Positions 34,675 through 44,040 of a DNA stretch of 64,000 nt are shown here, piece after piece. Made by a program: the position numbers and the translations under genes. Each line of letters starts with the position of its first letter. Within the stretch, counting starts at the first letter, position 1. Source of the stretch: Spirulina major PCC 6313 (GTDB taxonomy: Bacteria > Cyanobacteriota > Cyanobacteriia > Cyanobacteriales > Spirulinaceae); the NCBI RefSeq assembly GCF_001890765.1, contig NZ_KV878783.1, positions 4,918,637 through 4,982,636 on the forward strand. Reading direction: 5' to 3'. The notes under the pieces are model-generated. The model searched no databases and was not told the DNA's origin. It saw nothing but the letters and a program-made list of their open reading frames with translations.

Positions 34675-35909
34675 CTTATTCTTGTCGCCATTGTGGTGCT
34701 CCCCTTATTCATGAGGTAATTGATCTTGGTCATCAACCCCCCAGTAATGCTTATTTGACCGCAGCGCAACTGTTGGAACCGGAGATGACCTATCCGTTGA
34801 AGGTCTATCTTTGTACAAGTTGTTGGTTAATGCAGTTGCCTGCCCATGCGGCGGCGGCGGAGTTGTTTACGGCGGATTATGCTTATTTCTCTAGTACCTC
34901 TACCAGTTGGTGTACTCACGCTGAACGGTTTGTGGCATCAGCAACCCAACGGTTAGGGTTAGGTGTTCACAATAGGGTGGTGGAAATTGCCAGTAATGAT
35001 GGTTATTTGCTTCAGTATGTGCAGCAGCGAGGCATTCCCTGTTTGGGCATTGAACCCACTCGGGCAACGGCAATGGCAGCGAAGGCTAAAGGGATTGAAA
35101 CTCTGGAGCGGTTTTTTGGGGCTTCGTTGGCATCTGAGTTAGTTGCTAGCGGTAGTTTGGTGGAAGGTGGGGCTGATTTGGTGGTTGCTAATAATGTGTT
35201 AGCTCATGTACCAGATATCAATGATTTCATGACGGGGATCGCCCGTCTCCTGAAGCCAACGGGGCGAGCAGCGATCGAGTTTCCCCATCTATTACGGTTG
35301 TTGGCGGGAAACCAGTTCGATACGATTTACCATGAGCATTACAGTTACCTCAGTTTGCGAGTGGCGCAACGTCTCGCGACCAAGGCCGGGTTAGTGGTGG
35401 AAGATGTGGAGGAGTTGCCCACCCATGGGGGGAGTTTACGGGTGTGGTTCGCGATTCAGGGGCAGGCTCAATCTACGGTGGCGGTGGATGCTGTATTGGC
35501 GGCGGAAGAGGCGGCAGGTTTGGAAAACCCGATGGCCTATACTCATTTCCAGCAGCGGGCAGAGGAAGTTAAGCATGATTTGTTAGAGTTTTTGTTGAGG
35601 GTTAAGAAGAAAGGGCAACGGGTGTTGGGTTATGGAGCGGCTGCGAAGGGCAATACGTTGCTGAATTATGCCGGAGTAAAGCCGGATCTGTTGCCGGTTA
35701 TCTATGATGCGGCAAAGGCTAAACAAAATAAGTTTATGCCAGGGAATCATATTCCTATTCTTCCATCGGATCAAATCTTGATCGAGAAGCCGGATTATGT
35801 GTTGATTCTGCCTTGGAATATTGCTACAGAGGTGCGTCAACAAAATGCTTTATTGGAGAGTGATGGAGTCCAGTTTGTCACAGCAGTGCCAGAGATAAGT
35901 ATTCTATGA
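34671..35909 (+). CDS. Sugar C-methyltransferase (zinc N-domain, SAM)
   Basis: 412 residues, ATGA overlap with the upstream stop. N-terminal zinc domain CRHCGAPLI...CTSCWLMQ, SAM domain (RVVEIASNDGYLLQYVQQRG; ADLVVANNVLAHVPDINDF) and a C-terminal Rossmann-like domain with LGYGAAAKGNTLLNYAG. This three-domain layout is that of NDP-4-keto-6-deoxyhexose 3-C-methyltransferases (TylC3/NovU group). With RfbF-RfbG it should give a branched CDP-6-deoxy sugar. It is ATGA-coupled to the aminotransferase gene. Confidence 0.9.
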   Translation: MTYSCRHCGAPLIHEVIDLGHQPPSNAYLTAAQLLEPEMTYPLKVYLCTSCWLMQLPAHAAAAELFTADYAYFSSTSTSWCTHAERFVASATQRLGLGVHNRVVEIASNDGYLLQYVQQRGIPCLGIEPTRATAMAAKAKGIETLERFFGASLASELVASGSLVEGGADLVVANNVLAHVPDINDFMTGIARLLKPTGRAAIEFPHLLRLLAGNQFDTIYHEHYSYLSLRVAQRLATKAGLVVEDVEELPTHGGSLRVWFAIQGQAQSTVAVDAVLAAEEAAGLENPMAYTHFQQRAEEVKHDLLEFLLRVKKKGQRVLGYGAAAKGNTLLNYAGVKPDLLPVIYDAAKAKQNKFMPGNHIPILPSDQILIEKPDYVLILPWNIATEVRQQNALLESDGVQFVTAVPEISIL

Positions 35910-37024
35910 AGCCACGAATTTACTACACCAAGCCATCAATTACGGAGCTAGAGGTGGGCTATGCTACAGATGCGGCTCGTAATGGCTGGGGCGATCGCTG
36001 TTATGAATATATTGGTAGATTCGAGGAAGCATTTAAAACTCATCTTGGTGTGAAATATGCGATCGCAACTTCGAGTTGTACGGGGGCGTTGCATATGGGT
36101 ATGGCAGCGTTAGGAATCGGGCCAGGTGATGAAGTGATTCTGGCAGATACCAATTGGATTGCGACTGCTGCCCCAATTGTCCACCTAGGTGCAAAACCCG
36201 TATTTGTAGATATTTTGCCTGATAGCTGGTGCATTGACCCTGAGTTAGCAGAGGCTGCTATTACATCCAGAACAAAAGCGATCGTTGCCGTTCATTTGTA
36301 TGGCAATTTATGCGAAATGGATCGTTTGCTGGCTATTGGCGAGAAATATGGAATTCCGGTTATTGAGGATGCAGCAGAGGCGATCGGCTCGGTATATCAC
36401 GGTAAACGGTCTGGTAGTATGGGTAAGTTTGGGAGTTTCTCCTTTCACGGGACAAAGACACTGACCACTGGTGAAGGTGGTATGTTTGTCACCAATGATG
36501 GTGATTTATATGAAGCGGTGCTAACTCTCTCTAATCATGGACGCGCTAGAGGGCAAACTAAGCAGTTTTGGGCTGATATGATTGGCTTTAAGTATAAAAT
36601 GTCCAATATTCAAGCAGCGATCGGTTTTGCTCAGGTGCAACGTATTGATGAACTAATCAATCGGAAACGCGAGATTCTAAAATTTTATAAAGATCACCTT
36701 GAGTGTCTTAATGGTGTATCAATGAATCCTGAGCCAGAGGGAACAACCAACGGTGCATGGATGCCCACAATTGTTTTTGACAAACAAACTGGCATTACTC
36801 GCGAACAGCTACAATCTCTTTTTAAATCAGGAAATATAGACGCAAGAGTTTTCTTTTATCCCCTATCAAATTTATTGATGTTTGAGGGTAAGGAAGTAAA
36901 TGTTAATTCATGGAATATTCCAACTAGAGCAATTAACTTACCTAGTTATCATGATATTAGCAATCAAGATATTAAACGAGTCGCCCAAGAAATAGTAAAT
37001 AGATTTTATCCACAAAAAAGCTAA
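35906..37024 (+). CDS. DegT/DnrJ-type sugar aminotransferase
   Basis: 372 residues, ATGA overlap upstream. PLP-dependent fold-type I: AIATSSCTGALHMGMAALGI, the aspartate region VIEDAAEAIGS and the PLP lysine in SFHGTKTLTTGEGGMF, all typical of DegT/DnrJ/EryC1/StrS. It transfers an amino group to a keto-sugar nucleotide. From here to about 44 kb GC content drops and HIP1 octamers become rare. Confidence 0.93.
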   Translation: MKPRIYYTKPSITELEVGYATDAARNGWGDRCYEYIGRFEEAFKTHLGVKYAIATSSCTGALHMGMAALGIGPGDEVILADTNWIATAAPIVHLGAKPVFVDILPDSWCIDPELAEAAITSRTKAIVAVHLYGNLCEMDRLLAIGEKYGIPVIEDAAEAIGSVYHGKRSGSMGKFGSFSFHGTKTLTTGEGGMFVTNDGDLYEAVLTLSNHGRARGQTKQFWADMIGFKYKMSNIQAAIGFAQVQRIDELINRKREILKFYKDHLECLNGVSMNPEPEGTTNGAWMPTIVFDKQTGITREQLQSLFKSGNIDARVFFYPLSNLLMFEGKEVNVNSWNIPTRAINLPSYHDISNQDIKRVAQEIVNRFYPQKS

Positions 37025-37029
37025 GTAAG

Positions 37030-38055
37030 ATGGATCAATTAATCAAAGTGATGATTGCTGGTATTGGAGGAGCTTCCCTTGGTACAGAAATCTGTAAATC
37101 TCTCAAACTAGCGAAGATATATGATGTATTTGGATGTGATATTTCTGCTACTGCTTATGGTATGTATGAAAATGACTTTTCAGATACCTATCATATATCC
37201 TCTAACAGCTATGCGAGAAATGTACTAGATGTATGTGTTGATGCTGGAATAAAATGGCTAATCCCCGGTGGCGAACAGCCAATGCAGATATTAAGTCAGG
37301 AAACGGAAATGTTTGCTAAGGCTAATATTCATGTAGTCGCTAATTCACTTGACTTAATATCTATTTGCTCAAATAAGAAGCTAACGTTTGGTAAATTGCC
37401 TGAGTTAGGGATATTAATTCCTAAGACTATTGCGATACAAAGTAAATCAGATTTAGATCACATTGGATTGCCATGTATTGTTAAGCCTTCAACAGGAACG
37501 GGTGGAAGTGTTTCCGTCTTTTTTGCTGTTAGTGTTGAGGAAGCAATGGTTTATGCCGAGTTTATTAAGCGTAATGGAAGCGAACCTATCGCTCAAGAAT
37601 ATATTGATATTAATGAAGGCGAATTTACCATTGGTGTTTTATCTCTTCCCAATCAAAAAATTGTTGGATCAATCGCTCTAAGACGCGAATTAAGCGCGAA
37701 GTTGTCAGTTGCTTATCGAGGGCGTGGTGGTATCATTTCTAGCGGCTATTCACAAGGCTATATAGGCGAATATCCAGAACTTTGTAAGCAAGCGGAGGAT
37801 ATAGCTAAAGCACTTAATAGTGCTGGTCCTATTAACATCCAAGCAAGAGTCAGGAATGGGCAGCTTATGCCATTTGAGATTAATCCACGATTTTCAGCAT
37901 CAACATACCTTAGAGCTATAGCTGGTTTTAATGAAGTTGATATAATGCTTCGTTATTTAGCTTTGCAAATAGAACCTCAAAAACCATTAATTCAGACTGG
38001 TTGGTACTTGCGTAGTTTAACTGAGCAGTATGTTTCAGAAGAGGTCTTAAGATGA
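37030..38055 (+). CDS. ATP-grasp enzyme, CarB-like
   Basis: 341 residues. A pre-ATP-grasp domain (VMIAGIGGASLGTEICKSL; IPGGEQPMQIL) is followed by an ATP-grasp domain: CIVKPSTGTGGSVSVFF (nucleotide loop), AQEYIDINEGEFTIGVL and the metal-site strand MPFEINPRFSAST. ATP-grasp ligases join a carboxylate to an amine or thiol via acyl phosphate. Substrate unknown; it sits after an aminotransferase gene and is ATGA-coupled to the phosphatase/SDR fusion, so it may acylate an amino sugar. Low GC. Confidence 0.85.
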   Translation: MDQLIKVMIAGIGGASLGTEICKSLKLAKIYDVFGCDISATAYGMYENDFSDTYHISSNSYARNVLDVCVDAGIKWLIPGGEQPMQILSQETEMFAKANIHVVANSLDLISICSNKKLTFGKLPELGILIPKTIAIQSKSDLDHIGLPCIVKPSTGTGGSVSVFFAVSVEEAMVYAEFIKRNGSEPIAQEYIDINEGEFTIGVLSLPNQKIVGSIALRRELSAKLSVAYRGRGGIISSGYSQGYIGEYPELCKQAEDIAKALNSAGPINIQARVRNGQLMPFEINPRFSASTYLRAIAGFNEVDIMLRYLALQIEPQKPLIQTGWYLRSLTEQYVSEEVLR

Positions 38056-39287
38056 CAATACGTTGGATTACGCCATTGCTGGGTACGGCTGCTTTTAATG
38101 GTGTTCAGGGTATTACAGATATTACTGTTGTTGATGTTCGAGATCTTGTGGATAAAGCTGGAAATAATAGCAATGCAATCTTAAATAAAATTCATCAGGC
38201 GATTGATTTAATCACACAAGGTAAACGTACTGTAGTTTGTTGTGACTATGGAATGTCTCGGAGTAATGCCATCGCCGTTGGTATTATCGTAAACTTAGAA
38301 AAAATCCCTTTTAATCAAGCTTTACGTCAAGTTCAAGAAGCTACGGGCGAAGCAGAAATTAAGCTTGACCCACTCAACGCAGTCCGTCAGGCTCTAGGCG
38401 TAAATATTAAAAAAGCAAAGTACAGTCAATATAGGAATATTTTAATCACGGGTGGGCGGGGATTCATTGGTACTGCTTTACAAGAGGCTTTAATTAATAG
38501 TGAATTTAGGTTAATATCTCCAACTCGTGAACAGATTGATATTGTTGCTGGTAGTACCAAGCTAGATCTATTAGCCAGTGAAGAAAATATTGATTGTATT
38601 GTTCACTTAGCAAACCCTAGAGTTTATACTTCTAACATTGCTATGGGGCACACTCTGACAATGTTGCGTAATATCATTGATGTATGTCTTGCAAAAGATA
38701 TTCCTTTGATTTATCCATCAGGTTGGGAAATCTATTCTGGATATGCTGGCACAATTCATGTTGACGAATCCACACCAGCGTTGCCTCGTGGTCCTTATGG
38801 AGAAACAAAATACCTTTCAGAATTATTAATAGAGCATTGTTGTCGTACTCGTGGCTTACGTTGTGCTATGTTACGCTCTAGCCCAGTTTATGGCTCAATG
38901 TCTGATAAACCTAAGTTCATATTTAATTTCTTTAAAAAAGCAATTCAAGGACAGAAAATAGTTACCCATCGCTATATGAATGGCAATCCAAAATTAGACT
39001 TACTCCATATTGATGACTTTGTATCATCCATCATTGCTACTCTCAAGTCTAGATTTATTGGTAATCTCAATATAGGAACTGGACAATTAAATTCAACTTT
39101 ACAAATTGCCGAAATGATTAGAGATGAGTTAGGGAGTCCTAGTATGATTGAACAAATAGAAGTAAATACGGAGGTTGCATCAATTGCAATGAATTATGGG
39201 CGAGCTAATCTTGAGTTGGGCTGGGAGCCCATAACACCTTTTAATCAAGGTTTGAAATCTCTCCTATCTCAAATTTCTACTAATTGA
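38052..39287 (+). CDS. Fusion: CX5R phosphatase-like domain + SDR epimerase
   Basis: 411 residues, ATGA overlap with the ATP-grasp gene. Residues 1-118 resemble a dual-specificity phosphatase: VVDVRDLVD (Asp28 as a possible general acid) and VVCCDYGMSRSNAIAVGII, in which Cys64-x5-Arg70-Ser71 fits the CX5R(S/T) signature. Residues 127-411 form an extended SDR: NILITGGRGFIG (134-140) and YGETK (249-253) for YxxxK. Phosphatase activity is inferred from the motif alone. I know no characterised protein with this order; a low-GC segment surrounds it. Confidence 0.8.
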   Translation: MTIRWITPLLGTAAFNGVQGITDITVVDVRDLVDKAGNNSNAILNKIHQAIDLITQGKRTVVCCDYGMSRSNAIAVGIIVNLEKIPFNQALRQVQEATGEAEIKLDPLNAVRQALGVNIKKAKYSQYRNILITGGRGFIGTALQEALINSEFRLISPTREQIDIVAGSTKLDLLASEENIDCIVHLANPRVYTSNIAMGHTLTMLRNIIDVCLAKDIPLIYPSGWEIYSGYAGTIHVDESTPALPRGPYGETKYLSELLIEHCCRTRGLRCAMLRSSPVYGSMSDKPKFIFNFFKKAIQGQKIVTHRYMNGNPKLDLLHIDDFVSSIIATLKSRFIGNLNIGTGQLNSTLQIAEMIRDELGSPSMIEQIEVNTEVASIAMNYGRANLELGWEPITPFNQGLKSLLSQISTN

Positions 39288-39294
39288 GTCAAAA

Positions 39295-40080
39295 ATGGAT
39301 ACCAAAAAAGAGAAAGAACTACAAGAAGAATTTACATGGGCTAGATCTAAAATGTTTGCTGATTACAACGGCATTTTAGGCTACTACCAAGCGAAAGCTT
39401 GCTTAGAACATTCCCGTGGTGACAGCCTATTAGATATGCCATGTGGCGATGGCACTTTAACTTCGCTTTTAGCTTCAGATTTTAAGATAGTTGTTGGGTT
39501 AGACGCTTCTAGTCAGCACCTTGCATTAGCCAAAGAAAACCTACCAAGTGCAGAATTTCATGAGGGCTTGATTGAGGAATTTGAGACTAGCCAAAAATTT
39601 GACACTATAACAATGCTTAATATTCTTGAGCATGTAGTAGATCCAGTAGGGGTCTTACAAAAAGCGGCGAGCTTGCTGAATGACAATGGAATTTTATTAG
39701 TTCATGTACCTAATGCACTGGCTGTAAATCGAAGACTAGCAGTATTGATGGGAACTCTGACCCACTGCGAAGAACTCTCACCTTTCGATATTCAAGTCGT
39801 AGGACATCGCCGTTCTTATTCACTGTCAACTCTCTGCAATGATATTGAGCAAGCTGGACTTAAAGTTAATGCAACTGGTGGCGTATTTTACAAGTCTCTC
39901 TCTACTCCTCAAATGAATTGGTTCTTAGAAAATGGACTATGGGAAGAAGGTGGATTTGGTTGGGGACGAGTTGGGGGCGAGAAAAAAGACTGGAAAGCAG
40001 AATTTTGTCGCGCATCTTATGAGCTAGGTAAACAAAACCCTGAAGACTGTAATATTATCTATGCTTGTATTACAAAGTGA
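39295..40080 (+). CDS. Class I SAM-dependent methyltransferase
   Basis: 261 residues. SAM-binding motif SLLDMPCGDGTLTSLLA, acidic motif VVGLDASSQHLALA, and MLNILEHVVDPVGVLQKAAS as motif IV/V of Methyltransf_11/23 proteins. Acceptor unknown; the genomic setting suggests sugar or lipid-linked glycan methylation. Seven nt downstream of the fusion gene, so likely the same transcript. A miniature transposon begins 12 nt after its stop. Confidence 0.85.
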   Translation: MDTKKEKELQEEFTWARSKMFADYNGILGYYQAKACLEHSRGDSLLDMPCGDGTLTSLLASDFKIVVGLDASSQHLALAKENLPSAEFHEGLIEEFETSQKFDTITMLNILEHVVDPVGVLQKAASLLNDNGILLVHVPNALAVNRRLAVLMGTLTHCEELSPFDIQVVGHRRSYSLSTLCNDIEQAGLKVNATGGVFYKSLSTPQMNWFLENGLWEEGGFGWGRVGGEKKDWKAEFCRASYELGKQNPEDCNIIYACITK

Positions 40081-40091
40081 TTAACTCATTC

Positions 40092-40222
40092 CTGAGTACA
40101 GGACAAAACTTTGGATTTCAGGTCTTGAAAATGGCTGAAAGTTAGACTCAGTAAGGATCTGCGGTAATTTAGCCTAGGATCTTTGTATATCAAGAGTTTC
40201 AGCTTTTTTGTCCTGTACTGAG
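40092..40222. mobile_element. 131-bp MITE-like element
   Basis: Inverted ends CTGAGTACAGGACAAAA (left) and the complement of CTCAGTACAGGACAAAA (right), 16 of 17 matching, flanked by a 9-bp direct repeat AACTCATTC at 40083-40091 and 40223-40231. No coding capacity. The parent element is not in this window; the 9-bp duplication could fit several DDE families such as IS4-like. It separates two glycan genes. Confidence 0.85.
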
Positions 40223-40248
40223 AACTCATTCAGCCAAAAGGAAATTCA

Positions 40249-40998
40249 GTGAATCCATTAGACTCTTTTAAATCTCAAGTTGAAGCTAATATCACGGGAC
40301 TTGGAGCGGACAAAGATATTCAAGCTATGTCTCGAATATGGTCGCGTGAAACTAATCGTAATGGTTATACATATAATTATTCATGGTTAGGTCGCCCTAT
40401 TATCCAGTATCCGCAGGATATGGTGGCAATGCAAGAATTGATCTGGAAAGTGCAGCCAGATTTAATTATTGAGACGGGTATTGCTCATGGTGGATCACTA
40501 ATTTTTTCGGCTTCCATTCTAGAACTCAATGCTATTTGTGGTGGTTGCCAAGATGCAGAAGTATTGGGCTTAGATATTGATATTCGCGCTCACAACCGGG
40601 AGGAGATCGAGGCGCATCCGATGTTTAAAAGAATCTCAATGATTCAAGGATCTAGCATTGATTCAGAAATTATTGAGCAGGTTAAAGAAAAATCCAAAGG
40701 AAAACAAAGAATCCTTGTTTGTTTAGACAGCAATCATACTCATGATCATGTACTTGCCGAGCTAGAAGCCTATGCACCGCTAACCTCTGTGGGTAGTTAT
40801 TGCGTGGTATTTGATACCCTGATTGAAGACCTGCCCGATGACATGTTTGGCGATCGCCCCTGGGGGCCAGGCAACAACCCCAAAACCGCCGTATGGGAAT
40901 ATTTGAAAAATCATCCTGAGTTTGAAATTGACGAAAGTATTCAACACAAGCTACTAATCACCGTCGCTCCAGATGGCTATTTAAAGCGGGTTCATTAA
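40249..40998 (+). CDS. Cephalosporin hydroxylase (CmcI)-family protein
   Basis: 249 residues from GTG 40249 (MNPLDSFKSQVEANITGLG). The SAM-type motif DLIIETGIAHGGSLIFSASIL and LGLDIDIRAHNREEIEAHP match the CmcI/rhamnosyl O-methyltransferase family, which despite its name usually comprises SAM-dependent O-methyltransferases. ILVCLDSNHTHDHVLAELEAY supplies metal ligands. Probably methylates a sugar hydroxyl. A MITE lies 26 nt upstream, so its promoter or coupling may be altered. Confidence 0.88.
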   Translation: MNPLDSFKSQVEANITGLGADKDIQAMSRIWSRETNRNGYTYNYSWLGRPIIQYPQDMVAMQELIWKVQPDLIIETGIAHGGSLIFSASILELNAICGGCQDAEVLGLDIDIRAHNREEIEAHPMFKRISMIQGSSIDSEIIEQVKEKSKGKQRILVCLDSNHTHDHVLAELEAYAPLTSVGSYCVVFDTLIEDLPDDMFGDRPWGPGNNPKTAVWEYLKNHPEFEIDESIQHKLLITVAPDGYLKRVH

Positions 40999-41068
40999 CA
41001 TCAAACAAAATGACTTTTAGAAGACATAGGTAAGAAATACAATCATGAGAAATTTAAACTTTTAAGTA

Positions 41069-42583
41069 ATGAAGACGTATTGTGCCATTTACGATTTCGC
41101 CCTTCTGCCTTATGCACTTGGTGATGTCATGACCTGGTGTGTAAAAACTGCAATGAAAGCGAAAGAAAGAGATTGTCGATATGTTGATATTTACATACGA
41201 GTTTCTTCCGAAAGCTATGCAATCAATCTTCAAACAAAACACGTCTGCCCCAATAATTATCAGATTTTCTTAAGCGAATTATATCCAGCCTTCCAGGCTC
41301 ATCCGCTTTTACGTAACCTACACATTTTTTCTGATCCTGATAATTTATTGAAAAGTATATCTGCTCAAGAAACCTACGAAGATATAGAAACCCATGAAGT
41401 TGAGAGCTACAAACAAATTGCTCTGGAGAAAGCCTCTAACCAAGACAAAGATAATTATTTGATTTGCCAAGTTAAAGCACATAATGATATTAATCAATAC
41501 TATGATACTTATCAAGAAATACCTAAGTTGAAAACCTCGGTTGCCAATTCAGACTTAGATTTTCTTTTTTCTGGTATTTTTAAAAATAAATTTGTTGTTT
41601 TAATACAACCTAGACTCAGAAAAGTCGATCGCGGATTTGGCGGTGATTTGACCTATAATCGGGACTCTGATTATCTTGAGTGGTTTGACTTTATTCACCG
41701 AGCTGAAGAAAAGTATCCACAGGTAATTTTCGTTCTGTTGGGGCGGCTTTCAGAGAAACCTTTATCCCTACTTCGTCTCAAAAATGTTTTCAGCTTAAGA
41801 ACATTGGGTTGTACCCTTATCCACGAAATCGGTATGTTTGAGCGATCGCATTTGTTTATAGGTGCTTCTTCTGGTTTTGCCGCAGTAGCTAATTTCACGA
41901 ATATCCCTTATTACATTACGAAAATCACACAGAATGTTTGTAAAGTATATGAAATACCTTACGGTTCTTCACGTTTACCATTTGCGTCGCCATCTCAAAC
42001 TTTAGTTTACCAGGATGAAACTTCTCATTTATTCAGTGAGCTTCTAGAAAAAAAACTAAGTCTTTCCGATCTCCCGTCAAATGTCCTTGTTGAAAATGAT
42101 ACATCACCAGTTATCGATTTATTCACAACTGAATATGAATTTAGGGCAGCAGCTTTTAAGTTTTCGACCGTATCTAGAGTGGATATTTCTAAAAAATCCG
42201 AATCACTAGAAGTTGCATTAGTTTTAAAAGATGCGATCCGCCAAGGATTTGAGTTAGCCAATAAGAAAAATATACGGGAACTTCATGAGTTGCTTAATCA
42301 TCTATCTAACAACTTTTCTCCACAATTAGACATTGTACCAGAATATTGGAAACTATATGCCTTGATATCAAGGGCGAAAGAGGATAAATTGCAAGAGCAA
42401 CTGTATGAAAAAAAGTTTCAAGATTTAGCGAAAAAGCGATCTATATGGCTATGTTATAGAAGTATAATTTGGTATTCCAAAGTGTTTCTATTCAAAGAAC
42501 TAAAATTAGTCGCAAAATTCTTTTCCATTGTGTCTAAAAAGCTAAAAAAATCTATCAAGTCATGGACAAATGTAAATAGCTAA
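41069..42583 (+). CDS. Glycan-locus protein, possible GT-B fold
   Basis: 504 residues. No firm family. It opens AIYDFALLPYALGDVMTWC, has a central region FVVLIQPRLRKVDRGFGGD and VIFVLLGRLSEKPLSLL, then HLFIGASSGFAAVANFTNIP, which resembles the donor-site loop of GT-B glycosyltransferases; the C-terminal 150 residues are helical and basic. It resembles 61132-62244 in its opening. Start at ATG 41069 with no clear ribosome site. Low GC. Function as a glycosyltransferase is inferred. Confidence 0.65.
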   Translation: MKTYCAIYDFALLPYALGDVMTWCVKTAMKAKERDCRYVDIYIRVSSESYAINLQTKHVCPNNYQIFLSELYPAFQAHPLLRNLHIFSDPDNLLKSISAQETYEDIETHEVESYKQIALEKASNQDKDNYLICQVKAHNDINQYYDTYQEIPKLKTSVANSDLDFLFSGIFKNKFVVLIQPRLRKVDRGFGGDLTYNRDSDYLEWFDFIHRAEEKYPQVIFVLLGRLSEKPLSLLRLKNVFSLRTLGCTLIHEIGMFERSHLFIGASSGFAAVANFTNIPYYITKITQNVCKVYEIPYGSSRLPFASPSQTLVYQDETSHLFSELLEKKLSLSDLPSNVLVENDTSPVIDLFTTEYEFRAAAFKFSTVSRVDISKKSESLEVALVLKDAIRQGFELANKKNIRELHELLNHLSNNFSPQLDIVPEYWKLYALISRAKEDKLQEQLYEKKFQDLAKKRSIWLCYRSIIWYSKVFLFKELKLVAKFFSIVSKKLKKSIKSWTNVNS

Positions 42584-42691
42584 CATAGTCAATGGACTTT
42601 TCCCTTTTAATGTCGATAAGATTTTAAGATTTGTGGATAAATGAAGCTTAATTTTGCAGACCAACAGAAAATACTTTAATAACATTTTTGT

Positions 42692-43984
42692 ATGTTAAAA
42701 AAAAATCTGCTCACTATTATAATAACCACTAAAAATAGGTGTGAAACAGCTCGTGAATCTATTGCCTTAGCAAGACGAGTAGGGAATGAATTAGACGTAG
42801 AAGTGCTGGTTCAAGATTGTAGTGATGACAACAGTCTGAGCATTATATTAGAGGATATTGGGCTACTACATCGTATTAATTATCAACATACACACCCTGT
42901 CTCGATGACTGAAAATTGGAATAATGCTGTGAGAAGAGCTAATGGAGAATATCTTATTATAATAGGGGATGATGACGCAGTCCTTCCTACAGCACTGACC
43001 GTTGCTCAATGGGCTAAAAGGAACTCTATTAAAGCGGTTAAGCAACAAACATTTGATAACTACTGGTGGTCTAATGTTCCTAGTAATCGTCTTGCTAGCT
43101 TATTTGACTATGTTTTGACTCATTCCGGTACCTCGCAGGAGTCCCACTGCCACCTTGCTTGGGCGCAGTTCTTTGCTTCAGGTCATATCCCTAATGTATT
43201 TGTGGGAGCTTACCATAACCTTGTTCATCATTCAGTATTTGATGAGTTGCTAGAGCGTACTGGAAAATACTTTGATAGCTTTAATCCAGATTACTATTCT
43301 TGTTTTGCTATAGGATGCCTTTTGAATTCTTATTATACTCTCGATTTTCCATTTACTATTGTCGGCAAATCACTTAAGAGTAATTCAAATCGTTCTTTTT
43401 CAGAGTCATACTTCCATTTCACTGAATACACAGACTATAAAATACCAAGTCTGTTTCCAAACACTCTTATACAGTTTTCTGATGAATCTATGCGCTTGGG
43501 TGCATTTAGAGTATCTATTTATCATTCGTATATTGTTTTAATAGCTAACCTTGAGTCACTGCTTAAAGTGAGAGATTATTTTCGAGAGTCTAACTATTTT
43601 TATAGTCAAGAATTTCTGGATTATGTTAATTTCCCCAAACTTTACTCTTTCGCGATCTGTTTAGAGCCTTATCAGATTTTCAAGCATATAAGTCAATATG
43701 AAAGTGTGAGAATTGTTTTTAATGGAAAGGTGATTGCATGGTATGCTAAATTAATAAGTAATTATCTTGCAACATTCAAAATATTAGGGACTCATGTTAT
43801 ATCTTCATGTGAGTTAATAATTAAAACTATAATCAAAAGAATGTTTAAGGGGTGGTACGATAAGTATAAGTTGCGTGTCACAGTTAGCGGATCTTCAGAA
43901 CGTCACGATACATGTAGGTGTAAAACTCTAACAAGCGCTGTGGAGCTAAAAATGTCCACACTCAATGACTTGATGATTAACTAG
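42692..43984 (+). CDS. Family 2 glycosyltransferase
   Basis: 430 residues. N-terminal GT-A domain: LLTIIITTKNRCETARES, VLVQDCSDDNSL, and the DxD-type metal site YLIIIGDDDAVLP. SMTENWNNAVRRANGE precedes it, as in GT2 enzymes. The C-terminal half has hydrophobic segments but no clear membrane topology. It probably adds a sugar to the locus-encoded glycan. Low GC; 108 nt of AT-rich spacer precede it. Confidence 0.88.
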   Translation: MLKKNLLTIIITTKNRCETARESIALARRVGNELDVEVLVQDCSDDNSLSIILEDIGLLHRINYQHTHPVSMTENWNNAVRRANGEYLIIIGDDDAVLPTALTVAQWAKRNSIKAVKQQTFDNYWWSNVPSNRLASLFDYVLTHSGTSQESHCHLAWAQFFASGHIPNVFVGAYHNLVHHSVFDELLERTGKYFDSFNPDYYSCFAIGCLLNSYYTLDFPFTIVGKSLKSNSNRSFSESYFHFTEYTDYKIPSLFPNTLIQFSDESMRLGAFRVSIYHSYIVLIANLESLLKVRDYFRESNYFYSQEFLDYVNFPKLYSFAICLEPYQIFKHISQYESVRIVFNGKVIAWYAKLISNYLATFKILGTHVISSCELIIKTIIKRMFKGWYDKYKLRVTVSGSSERHDTCRCKTLTSAVELKMSTLNDLMIN

Positions 43985-44040
43985 AGCTTACTGTTTAGAT
44001 GGCCGGTATTACACTGTAAATTGATGCCCAACCCAACCAC

